19,387 nucleotides of DNA from SZUA-430 sp044375275 (lineage in GTDB: Bacteria; Pseudomonadota; Alphaproteobacteria; Micropepsales; Micropepsaceae): NCBI GenBank assembly GCA_044375275.1, contig JBILMZ010000039.1, forward strand, positions 1-19,387, read 5' to 3'. Shown here one piece after another: positions 1 through 6,556 of this stretch. The number at the start of each line of letters is the position of its first letter. The first letter of the stretch is position 1. A program made the translations under genes and the position numbers. The notes beneath the pieces were generated by a model, which was not told the DNA's origin, did no database searches, and was given only the letters and a program-made list of their open reading frames with translations.

Positions 1-66
1 GTTCAACTTGCGCTTCTCTGCATAGCCTACAACCTCAACAAAATCGGCAGTGCTGCAAAGGTGTAG
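1..66 (+). CDS. Transposase C-terminal tail (partial, 5' end outside window)
   Basis: Frame 1 is open from the first base to a TAG at 64-66 and reads VQLALLCIAYNLNKIGSAAKV. A hydrophobic run followed by AYNL plus a basic residue is typical of the extreme C-terminus of DDE transposases of the IS1182/IS5-like kind; that is from memory of the families, not a search. Only 21 residues are visible, so neither catalytic residues nor the IS family can be confirmed. The IS right end would be expected within the next ~110 bp (67-174). I see no clear terminal inverted repeat there, and its partner would lie outside the window. It could also be the tail of an unrelated protein. Confidence 0.4.
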   Translation, partial: VQLALLCIAYNLNKIGSAAKV

Positions 67-174
67 GCCGACGGAGCAAGCCAACGCGAAGCTCCCCCAC
101 ATTGGTCCAAAGCAAAAGCGGTAGCATCAGCTCCCGCCATGAACCAGGCGCTCACACCAACCCATTTCCGCAAA

Positions 175-252
175 CTTCCCGCTGAAGCGGGGGAAGAAAC
201 GGAGTGGGGCGCCGGAGCTGAAGCGGGGGAAGAAACGGAGTGGGGCGCCGGG
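175..252. repeat. REP-like palindrome plus 36-bp tandem repeat
   Basis: A hairpin at 175-196 has arms CTTCCCGC and GCGGGGGAAG around a TGAA loop. The sequence starting GCTGAAGCGGGGGAAG is then repeated with a 36-bp period: copy 1 is 181-216, copy 2 is 217-252 (35 of 36 identical), and a decayed third copy starts at 253. The same core recurs at 1182-1205 and 2521-2550, always outside genes. Bases 67-174 before it hold nothing I can identify. A short reading frame crosses this repeat but is a by-product of it. Confidence 0.75.
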
Positions 253-279
253 GCTGAAGTGGAGGATGAGGCGTGGGGC

Positions 280-1047
280 TTAGCTGCCTGGTGGTGGGGG
301 GAAGTCGAGGCCGTTGGTGCCGGCTTGGGGTGTTCCTGCGACGACGGCTTCGTAGATGGATTCGCCGATTGGCGAGAAGCCGATGAGGCGTGACAGGAGC
401 AGGGCTGCGATCAGCACGCCGATGCTCCAGAACCAGGCTGGGTGTACACGGCCTTGGGTGCGCCAGTCGTAGAGGATTCCGATCAGCGGGAATATCAGTG
501 CGGCACCGCTGGCTATTTCGAACGCGTAGGGCGGCAGGAAGGGCATTGGCAGGAGCCGTCCGAAGCCCGGGCCCATCAGCATCATGAACGAGCCCACTTG
601 CAGGCGGGCGTGCCAGTCCGTCTGCTTTCGCATGATGTAGGCGGCGACCAGCATGCCGACGGCGGCATAGAGTGTGAGCGGGTTGGCGACAAGGAAGTGC
701 TGCGGCTGGAAGAAGAAGGGCGTGCGGGCGGTCTGCACTGTCGCGACTGTTATCCAGGTTCCGAAAATGAGGAGGCCGAGCGCCCAGATCGCCGCGAGTT
801 TGCCGACCTGCCTGTGCATCGCGATGTTGCCCGTCCCTGCGAGCCAGACCTGGGTGAGCACGATGCCGACCCAACCCATGAACACGACGGCATGGGCGTG
901 GACGATTGTCGGCGCGTTGAAGCTTGACCTGCCCATTGCGAGTTGGAACACGAAGCCTGAGACCAGAATGAAGGCCATTCCGGTCGCGAGATTGCGGATG
1001 AACTTGCGATCACCTGCCAGAGGGGCAGTAATACTTGTGTCAGCCAT
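280..1047 (-). CDS. Seven-helix integral membrane protein of unknown function
   Basis: The 255-residue product has about seven hydrophobic segments, at roughly 22-39, 48-70, 84-105, 117-139, 147-168, 175-193 and 204-224, with a short polar Pro/Gly-rich tail. Several histidines lie at or near helix ends: H50 and H52 in a VHAHAV motif, H78 in an MHRQVGK motif, H117 and H146. A His-x-His helix followed by a basic LHR-like loop is reminiscent of small heme- or metal-binding membrane proteins, but I do not recognise a named family and assign no function. The ATG is supported by a GAGGAAA SD about 5 nt upstream. The gene stands alone on the minus strand, flanked on both sides by REP-like repeats. 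Confidence 0.8.
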   Translation of the reverse strand: MADTSITAPLAGDRKFIRNLATGMAFILVSGFVFQLAMGRSSFNAPTIVHAHAVVFMGWVGIVLTQVWLAGTGNIAMHRQVGKLAAIWALGLLIFGTWITVATVQTARTPFFFQPQHFLVANPLTLYAAVGMLVAAYIMRKQTDWHARLQVGSFMMLMGPGFGRLLPMPFLPPYAFEIASGAALIFPLIGILYDWRTQGRVHPAWFWSIGVLIAALLLSRLIGFSPIGESIYEAVVAGTPQAGTNGLDFPPPPGS

Positions 1048-1146
1048 TGTTTCCTCGTCGATTTCGAATTCTGTGCTTCTGGATTAGCGCAGGGTGGATT
1101 TTACTACAAGCGATGGTGAATGTGGCGCGGGCCCCCTTCGTCTGCA

Positions 1147-1174
1147 GCCTGCCTACGCCAAGGCTACGGCAGGC
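1147..1174. repeat. REP-like imperfect palindrome (GCCTGCC/GGCAGGC)
   Basis: GCCTGCC at 1147-1153 pairs with GGCAGGC at 1168-1174. Further GCC/GGC pairing lies inside around an AAG loop. It sits in the ~300-bp gene-free stretch 1048-1353, which otherwise holds the two repeats listed next and no recognisable gene. Confidence 0.6.
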
Positions 1175-1181
1175 GCAGCCA

Positions 1182-1205
1182 CTTCCCCCGCTGAAGCGGG
1201 GGAAG
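1182..1205. repeat. REP-like perfect hairpin, same family as 175-252
   Basis: CTTCCCCCGC (1182-1191) and GCGGGGGAAG (1196-1205) form a perfect 10-bp stem with a TGAA loop. It continues on the right with AAAC, as do the copies at 175-252 and 2521-2550. It could act as a transcript end or stability element, but no T-run follows on either strand. Confidence 0.75.
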
Positions 1206-1240
1206 AAACCGGGGTTGCGGGTGGTGTGAAGGAGTTTTTG

Positions 1241-1307
1241 GAACACGAAGCTCACGAAGGGCACGAAGTGCTTCTGTTCGATCTGAAAGTTCGTGATCTT
1301 CGTGTTT
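1241..1307. repeat. Long imperfect inverted repeat built of CACGAAG motifs
   Basis: The left arm 1241-1259 and right arm 1289-1307 match at 16 of 19 positions when one is reverse-complemented. The left part repeats a CACGAAG-type word three times (near 1244, 1253 and 1262). This fits a family of intergenic palindromic elements whose chance translations read like HEAHEGHE. No transposase is encoded inside, so a non-autonomous MITE/REP-like element is the best description. It lies just beyond the stop codon of the MerR gene (minus strand) and could serve as a terminator hairpin for it. Confidence 0.6.
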
Positions 1308-1353
1308 CAATCAAACTGCGGCGGCTTCATCCACGGCCGTCGCGATTTTTATA

Positions 1354-1770
1354 CTAGTGTTCGGATGCGCAGAGATCGTGGTTGGACAGGGTCTCGATGA
1401 TGCGGCACTGGCTGTGCGTTCCCTTGCTGCAGTGATCGAGCATGCGCTTCAGCTCGCGCTGCAAGGCGCGCAGGCGCTTCATCCGGCTTTCCACTTCGGC
1501 CAGTTGCTTGCGTGCGATGTCGTCGGCGCGGGCGCAGGGCCTGGCGGGGTACGCCGCGAGCTGCAGGAGTTCGCGCACGGCATCGAGTGGAAAGCCCAGT
1601 TCGCGCGCGTGGCGGATGAAGGCGAGCCTCTGAAGATGGCTTGCGTCATAGGTCCTGTGATTTCCGGCACTCCGGGCGGGCTTCGGCAGCAGGCCCTCGG
1701 ATTCATAGAACCGGATGGTCGTCACCTTCGTGCTCGTCCTTCTTCCCAGTTCCCCAATGGAGTAGTCCAT
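1354..1770 (-). CDS. MerR-family heavy-metal regulator, CadR/PbrR/ZntR-like
   Basis: A 138-residue DNA-binding regulator of the usual length for metal-sensing MerR proteins. The N-terminus (MDYSIGELGRRT, then TTIRFYESEGLLP at 17-29) is the classic MerR winged helix-turn-helix. A long dimerisation helix (about 80-112) follows, then a metal loop with C114 and C122. C79 at the start of the dimerisation helix plus these two give the three-cysteine arrangement known from PbrR and CadR (Pb/Cd/Zn sensors). C134 near the tail is an extra possible ligand. The frame stays open about 40 codons further upstream, but that part would run through the operator. The start at 1770 is where MerR homology begins. 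It is divergent from the methyltransferase-like gene at 1889 and probably controls it. Confidence 0.88.
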   Translation of the reverse strand: MDYSIGELGRRTSTKVTTIRFYESEGLLPKPARSAGNHRTYDASHLQRLAFIRHARELGFPLDAVRELLQLAAYPARPCARADDIARKQLAEVESRMKRLRALQRELKRMLDHCSKGTHSQCRIIETLSNHDLCASEH

Positions 1771-1793
1771 CCCGCGTCCCTCCAAAAATGCTC

Positions 1794-1824
1794 TTGAACC
1801 TACAGTGACTATAGGTTCTAGCGT
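1794..1824 (+). promoter_or_regulatory. MerR-type promoter/operator with 19-bp spacer
   Basis: A near-perfect 23-bp dyad (1796-1818, half-site GAACCTA, centre about 1807) lies between a -35-like TTGAAC (1794-1799) and a -10-like TAGCGT (1819-1824), giving a 19-bp spacer. Overlong 19-20 bp spacers filled by a dyad are the hallmark of MerR-activated promoters. Orientation is toward the gene at 1889. The MerR gene starts only 24 bp away on the other strand, so the same site may also autoregulate it. Confidence 0.75.
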
Positions 1825-1888
1825 CGCACTTCCGATCTTACAAGGGCGCGTGCAGTTCCGTACGCGCTGACGTCCATGCGGAGGTGCC

Positions 1889-2506
1889 ATGCCGGAAGTC
1901 CTGTCAGCCGTTTTTCATTCTTCCCTGTTTCCATTGATTGCGCTTGGCGGCCTCCTGGTCGTTACAGCTGCAAAGAGCTTCTGGCTTCAGGCCGTTCACC
2001 GGACAGCGGCCTTTGTCATCGACTATCGCGATCCGGTGCAGGGCTTTGTCGGGCGCGTGTTTGCCATCGTGACCGTGTCATTGCTGGTCTACTTCTGTGC
2101 CATCGCTGCATGGCCCGCGGTGGAGACTGCTTCGGGCCTGCTGTTTCCCGTGACCGGCACGTGTTTGCGTCCGTCCGGCGTGGTGATCATGGCGGCGGCG
2201 TTGCTCTGGACCTGCTATGCGCAGATCTCGATGGGGGCGTCCTGGCGCATCGGCATTCCGCAGGACAAGGCGCCGCCCCTGAGAACGGCCGGACCGTTCA
2301 GTGTTTCGCGCAATCCCATTTTCCTGGGCATGCTGCTGTTCATGATTGGCGCTGCGGTCTGGTCGCCGAATGCCGTGACGCTGGTGCTTCTGGCGAGTGC
2401 CTATATCTCGCTCGAGATCCAGATCCGTTGCGAGGAGGCTTTTCTTGTGAGCCAGCACGGTGACAGCTACGTGGCATACCGTTCCCGGGTCGGGAGATGG
2501 CTTTAA
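1889..2506 (+). CDS. Isoprenylcysteine carboxyl methyltransferase-like (ICMT/PEMT family) membrane protein
   Basis: A 205-residue protein with hydrophobic segments at about 12-28, 53-76, 96-111 and 144-175. The C-terminal half carries the signature of the ICMT/phospholipid methyltransferase family: QISMGASWRIGI (112-123), LRTAGPFSVSRNPIFLG (131-147) and the terminal EIQIRCEE...YRSRVGRWL (176-205), where the Glu pair and Arg residues shape the SAM pocket. Bacteria lack prenylated CaaX proteins in general, so the substrate is unknown; a small molecule or lipid is more likely. The ATG is preceded by a strong GGAGGT SD. Its promoter looks MerR-controlled, which ties it to metal or toxic-compound stress (inference). 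Confidence 0.82.
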   Translation: MPEVLSAVFHSSLFPLIALGGLLVVTAAKSFWLQAVHRTAAFVIDYRDPVQGFVGRVFAIVTVSLLVYFCAIAAWPAVETASGLLFPVTGTCLRPSGVVIMAAALLWTCYAQISMGASWRIGIPQDKAPPLRTAGPFSVSRNPIFLGMLLFMIGAAVWSPNAVTLVLLASAYISLEIQIRCEEAFLVSQHGDSYVAYRSRVGRWL

Positions 2507-2520
2507 GGGCCACTTACACT

Positions 2521-2550
2521 GCTGAAGCGGGGAAAGAAACGGGGTGGGGG
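2521..2550. repeat. REP-like repeat, third location of the GCTGAAGCGG family
   Basis: GCTGAAGCGGGGAAAGAAAC at 2521-2540 followed by GGGGTGGGGG matches the core at 181-210 with few changes. The left palindrome arm seen in the other copies is missing, so this is a half element. It lies between the stop at 2506 and the next gene start. Confidence 0.65.
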
Positions 2551-2588
2551 CTGGCTGGATGGGTGGGGAGGTGCGATGATTCGGGGGC

Positions 2589-5489
2589 GTGCTTCGCACT
2601 GATCCGGAGGAGAGCGGCTTGCAAGGCTGGTTGATGATCGACGGGCAGGGACTGCTGCAACTCCATGCGGGTGAGAAGCTGCTCACGCTCTTTGCGGTGG
2701 CGGGCCGGAGCGCGGAAGGCGTGGCGCTGCTGAGGCAATGTCTCCAAGGCCGCGTGCAGGTGCTTCCTGAATCCCTGTCGCAGGTACCGGATGTCGGAGC
2801 GACGCTGTTGCAAGCGGCCTGGCTGGCGTTCTTGTCGGCCGAGCAGCAGGCCGATCTGGCGAGGTTCGAGCCTTTGCTCGTCCGGTTGGGCGAAATGGGC
2901 CAACCCCTGCAGGTGACGTGGCCGGTGCTGAAGGAAGATGCGCGCGACGCCGGGCAGTCAGCCGGCCTCTCGTACATGCTCAAGGGCTCGGCCTCTGCGG
3001 GCCTCGCGTTCACGGCCACGCGGAAGGTCGACGGGATCTCCTGTCCTGCGGGCGAGGACCATGTCGTGCTGGCTCTCACGGGCGACGTTGCGGGTGAAGC
3101 GGGTGCCAGGCCGCCCGTCAATCTGGGCCTTGCCCAGATGTCGGCATCGGCCAGTGGTGGCACGCGGATCGAGTTCGTGACGCATCACAGCCGCGAAACG
3201 CTTTTTGCGGAGGCTGCGCTTAAATCGCTTCAGACGCTGGGGTCGCCGTTCAGCCTGCGTTCTGCCAGCGCCTTCCTGCAGGCCTTTCCCCATGGTGCCG
3301 TGCAGCTTGCGGGCCAGGGGGATCTTCGGCTCGCGGCGAATTTTTCGCTTTCCGGCGCTCCCGGTCCGGCTGTTCCGGGGACAGGTTCTGTGAGGATCGA
3401 CGCCAGTGCCAGTTGGCGCGGGGCGTACAGGACCCGGCTTTCGCTGGTTGAGCCGGGTGATCCGTCGCATGTGCAGGTCGATGTCAGCCGGAGCGAGGGC
3501 TCGGAGGCATCGCTCGGGGTGGCGGCGAAGGTCGAGCTCGACACGGCGGCGCTGTCGCGCCAGTTCAAGGACGTCATCTCTCTGGCCCGTGCAGCCAAGG
3601 GGAATGTGTCGACCCTCGTCGCGCGGCTCGATCCGTTCTTCCAGCCGGGAACGATGCTGAAGTCGCGGCTTGCGGGCCTCGTGAAGGAGTGGTCGCTGGA
3701 TCCTGCGCTGAAGCCCCTGCTGCTGGGCATTGCCGGACTTGGCGGCGATGGCGCGCCCGGCGAGATCCTGGAGAAGCAGATCGCGCGGCAACTGAATGTC
3801 TACGGGAAGCTGTGGGAGGCGTCGTCGCGTGATGCGGCGCATGACCTTCTTCGGTCAGTGCAGGATGCGGGCGGGAACACTGTGCTTGCCAGCAATGTGG
3901 CGCTGCGCCTCTCCTCAAGCCTGGAGTTGCTGCTGAAGTCACTGCATGACGAACTGCAGGCGGGGATCAGGCAGATCGTGTCGGAGAGTGCGGCCTATCA
4001 GGAGATGATTGCGGCGCTGAATGCGCTCGACTTTGGTCTTGGTGGCCATTGCCAGACTGTCGATGAGCGCGTGGGTGAAGTCATCGGGCCGGTGCGCAAG
4101 ATCCTGTCGGGCTTCCAGTCGAGCGTGTCGGATCTTTCGCGCAAGGTCGAGACCTATCTGACGAACCGGCTTGCGGTTCAGTTCGGCTTTGGCGGTGCGC
4201 GTGCCAGTTCGTCGGGGCTGGTGTTCAAGGCTGTGTTCGATGCGCGTTCGGAGCGGGCGGGGACGCTTTACGCGCGCCTCTTCACGGACGGCCTGGATGA
4301 GAGTTTTGCTGCCATGCGCGGTTGTCCGCAGGATGTCGAGCTCATCGAGGGGCAGTACACGCGTGTGCTCTCCCGTTCGTCCTATTCGGTCGGGTCGCTG
4401 AACTTTGCCGACATTGCGCTCGACACAAAGGCGATCCTGAAGGCGCAGGCGTCGTTCAGCATCGACCAAGAAGGGGCCATCACGGCGGTTGTCGAAGGCA
4501 GCATCGAGAAGGAGCAGCGCGGGCTTGGGGAGACGGAGTGCGTCTTGTTCGGCAATCGCATCGAACTGCAGGCGCAGCGGACGAGTGCGAACGCGGCCGT
4601 CACGCTGCGCATCGTGAAAACCGACAAGTCGCTTCGACGGGAAGAGCTCAGGGCGTTTGTCGCGCCGCTGGCCGGTGCGGGCCTTCTCAGCGTGACGGCG
4701 GAGCCGCTTGCGCTTTCCAGCTGGGAGATGTGGAAGCCCGCCGGCGGGAAGGGCATTGCCTGTCGGCTTGGGCTTGAGTGCCGGCTTGCAAGCGAGGAGA
4801 TCCTCGAGCTTCTCCAGCTTGCGCGCGGCGCGAACGGGATTGTCGATGGTGCGTCGACCTTCGACAGGGATCGTGTTCAGCGCGCTGCTGCTGAGGCCCT
4901 TGTGGCGGAGGTCTTCGGGCATGGGTCGGGGCAGATCCTGCGGCGCAAGATGGACCTGCTGCTGATGCGACTCTCTCGGCAGGTCGAGGGTGTGCCGGCT
5001 GATCTTGCCGGTGGCATTGCTTGGGTGGCGGGGCTCGCGCAACGCGTCGACCGGGAGATCAATCGCCATGTCTGGGAGAGCCTGCCGGGCGAAGCGCAGG
5101 CTGGCGCGCAACCGCTTCAGTGGGCGGGGGATCTCGTCAAGGGATTGTGCGATGCGCTCGAAAATATGAGGCGCCTTGTGGTGCTGAAGCCCGTGGCGGG
5201 TGATGCGGCGGGGGCGGGAGAGATCACGCAGGCGCAGGCGCTTGCCTGCGAGGCGGACATGCTCAAGGCGCTGTCACCGTGGGTGCAGACCGAAGGGCTG
5301 TCCTTCAGGGACCTGCTTGGGTCTTCCGATCGCTCCGACATCGCGGAGGTCACGCTGGCGCTGCTCAGGACGGTTCAGGCGCTGGCCACGAAGGGCCGCA
5401 GGTTCCGCGATGTGCGCGCCACGCTGGAGCGGCTTGACCCTGCCGGGGCCAAGCCGCTGTCGCCGGCGGTGCTGGTCGCGCTTTGCTGA
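2589..5489 (+). CDS. Large orphan protein of unknown function (966 residues)
   Basis: I do not recognise a family. The frame is clearly coding: it is the longest by far over this stretch and has even, soluble-protein composition. There is no signal peptide or membrane segment. It appears to mix beta-rich stretches (about 95-330, 560-740) with helical stretches (330-560 and 770-960). The start is uncertain. GTG 2589 is the first possible codon after an in-frame stop at 2577, but TTG 2619 has a well-placed GGAGGAGA (2606-2613) and ATG 2634 is a third option. A GGGGAGG/ATG pair at 2576 opens only an 8-codon frame. The gene ends 5 bp before the convergent hydrolase stop. A REP-like half element lies just upstream, so loss of an original 5' end is possible. 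Confidence 0.8.
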   Translation: MLRTDPEESGLQGWLMIDGQGLLQLHAGEKLLTLFAVAGRSAEGVALLRQCLQGRVQVLPESLSQVPDVGATLLQAAWLAFLSAEQQADLARFEPLLVRLGEMGQPLQVTWPVLKEDARDAGQSAGLSYMLKGSASAGLAFTATRKVDGISCPAGEDHVVLALTGDVAGEAGARPPVNLGLAQMSASASGGTRIEFVTHHSRETLFAEAALKSLQTLGSPFSLRSASAFLQAFPHGAVQLAGQGDLRLAANFSLSGAPGPAVPGTGSVRIDASASWRGAYRTRLSLVEPGDPSHVQVDVSRSEGSEASLGVAAKVELDTAALSRQFKDVISLARAAKGNVSTLVARLDPFFQPGTMLKSRLAGLVKEWSLDPALKPLLLGIAGLGGDGAPGEILEKQIARQLNVYGKLWEASSRDAAHDLLRSVQDAGGNTVLASNVALRLSSSLELLLKSLHDELQAGIRQIVSESAAYQEMIAALNALDFGLGGHCQTVDERVGEVIGPVRKILSGFQSSVSDLSRKVETYLTNRLAVQFGFGGARASSSGLVFKAVFDARSERAGTLYARLFTDGLDESFAAMRGCPQDVELIEGQYTRVLSRSSYSVGSLNFADIALDTKAILKAQASFSIDQEGAITAVVEGSIEKEQRGLGETECVLFGNRIELQAQRTSANAAVTLRIVKTDKSLRREELRAFVAPLAGAGLLSVTAEPLALSSWEMWKPAGGKGIACRLGLECRLASEEILELLQLARGANGIVDGASTFDRDRVQRAAAEALVAEVFGHGSGQILRRKMDLLLMRLSRQVEGVPADLAGGIAWVAGLAQRVDREINRHVWESLPGEAQAGAQPLQWAGDLVKGLCDALENMRRLVVLKPVAGDAAGAGEITQAQALACEADMLKALSPWVQTEGLSFRDLLGSSDRSDIAEVTLALLRTVQALATKGRRFRDVRATLERLDPAGAKPLSPAVLVALC

Positions 5490-5494
5490 GTGTG

Positions 5495-6454
5495 TCAGTA
5501 GCCGAGATAGGTGCCGCCGACGTGGCGTCCGTATTTCGGCACGAACATCTCGTTGAAGCCGTGCCACTTGCCGTATTTGGGCTCAAGCCTGTCATAGGCG
5601 GCGCGCAAGGCTTCCTGAACGGCGGGGCCGTCTGTGGCTGACTCGATCCCGCGCGCGAGCAGTTCCTCCTTCACGGTGGTCTGGAAGTCGACGGCCATGT
5701 TGCGGTAGTCGACCATGTCGGCGCGCGTGCCGCGCCAGGCGTGGCTGGGGACATAGTGCGCGGCGTTGAGCGCAATCAGGCGGTCAAGGGCGCGGATGTA
5801 GCCGGGATAGTAGAAATCCGGGAAGTCATAGGGCGGGACTGCCTTCACGAACATCATGTCCGGCGCGTAGACGACGCCGGCTGCGGGCACGAAGAAGCCG
5901 TAGAGCGTGTGTGAGTGGGAGTAGGGCATGTAGAGCGCCTGAACCTCGATGCCGCCCAGCGTCAGCGTCTGGTCGCCTTCGATCGTGCGCGTCACAGTGG
6001 CGATTCCCTTGCCGGTGTCGGGCCAGTCGGCGACGAGCGTGTCGACGTCCTTGTGGCCGATCACTTCCCGGGCGCCCAGCAGGGCCGAGCCGCGGATGTG
6101 GTCGAGGTGGTTGTGCGAGAGGATCGTCCAGCGAATGGCCTCACCCGGGAACTGGCGGGTGATGGCTTCATTCATCGCTGCGGCGTGCTCCTCGTTGAAG
6201 GTGTCGAACACTGCAATGCCTTCCGGCGTGCGCAGGACGAGCGAGCGGGTGAAGCCCTTCTCGAAGGCGTAGACGGGGCCGGATACCTGATAGAGGGCCG
6301 GTGCGATCGTGTCGAAGTGCGAGAAGTAGGCGGGCGGGATGGCTTGGGAGAAGATCCACTTTCGTGCCGTTGTCCCGCTTGCAAACAGGGCGATGGCCGA
6401 AATGGTTGCGATGGTGACGACGCCTGCGATGGCGAGAATGCGTGATCGTGTCAT
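5495..6454 (-). CDS. Membrane-anchored metallo-beta-lactamase-fold hydrolase
   Basis: The 319-residue protein starts with a short basic segment and a hydrophobic helix (about 5-26), a signal peptide or N-terminal anchor, so the domain should be periplasmic. The MBL zinc motif HNHLDH is at 114-119, a third His ligand is probably H180 or H182 (SHSHT), the bridging Asp is D199 (YAPDMM), and H238 (SHAW) is a likely second-site ligand. The metal site therefore looks complete. The substrate is unknown; the arrangement is that of general MBL-fold hydrolases rather than a proven beta-lactamase. The frame is open 21 codons further upstream. The start at 6454 is preferred because AGGA lies just upstream and because the longer version would run through the palindrome at 6480-6495. 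Confidence 0.88.
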   Translation of the reverse strand: MTRSRILAIAGVVTIATISAIALFASGTTARKWIFSQAIPPAYFSHFDTIAPALYQVSGPVYAFEKGFTRSLVLRTPEGIAVFDTFNEEHAAAMNEAITRQFPGEAIRWTILSHNHLDHIRGSALLGAREVIGHKDVDTLVADWPDTGKGIATVTRTIEGDQTLTLGGIEVQALYMPYSHSHTLYGFFVPAAGVVYAPDMMFVKAVPPYDFPDFYYPGYIRALDRLIALNAAHYVPSHAWRGTRADMVDYRNMAVDFQTTVKEELLARGIESATDGPAVQEALRAAYDRLEPKYGKWHGFNEMFVPKYGRHVGGTYLGY

Positions 6455-6479
6455 GGGGTTCCTGCGGCGGCCTTTATTA

Positions 6480-6495
6480 TGTACTAATTGGTACA
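6480..6495 (-). promoter_or_regulatory. Palindromic operator upstream of the MBL hydrolase gene
   Basis: TGTACTAATTGGTACA is a 16-bp palindrome with a single mismatched pair, about 25 bp upstream of the hydrolase start, inside an AT-rich patch in otherwise GC-rich DNA. Read on the minus strand it is flanked by TATAAT-like words. The TGTAC/GTACA half-sites resemble TetR/AcrR-type operators. No TetR gene is visible in the window, so the regulator would be encoded elsewhere. Confidence 0.55.
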
Positions 6496-6556
6496 TTATA
6501 TAGGCGGAACGGGTCAAGGGGCGAGGTCGCCCTCGATTGCAAGGATCTGGGCGTGG

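Noticed and set aside
139..393. Small 84-codon plus-strand reading frame
   Set aside because: Its translation (AEAGEETEWGAG repeated) is simply the 36-bp tandem REP-like repeat, and it overlaps the membrane protein gene on the other strand.
2078..5111. Minus-strand frames at 2078-3163, 2958-3842 and 3939-5111
   Set aside because: They overlap the methyltransferase-like and 966-residue genes, have Arg/Pro/Ser-rich translations without domains, and no starts with good SD.
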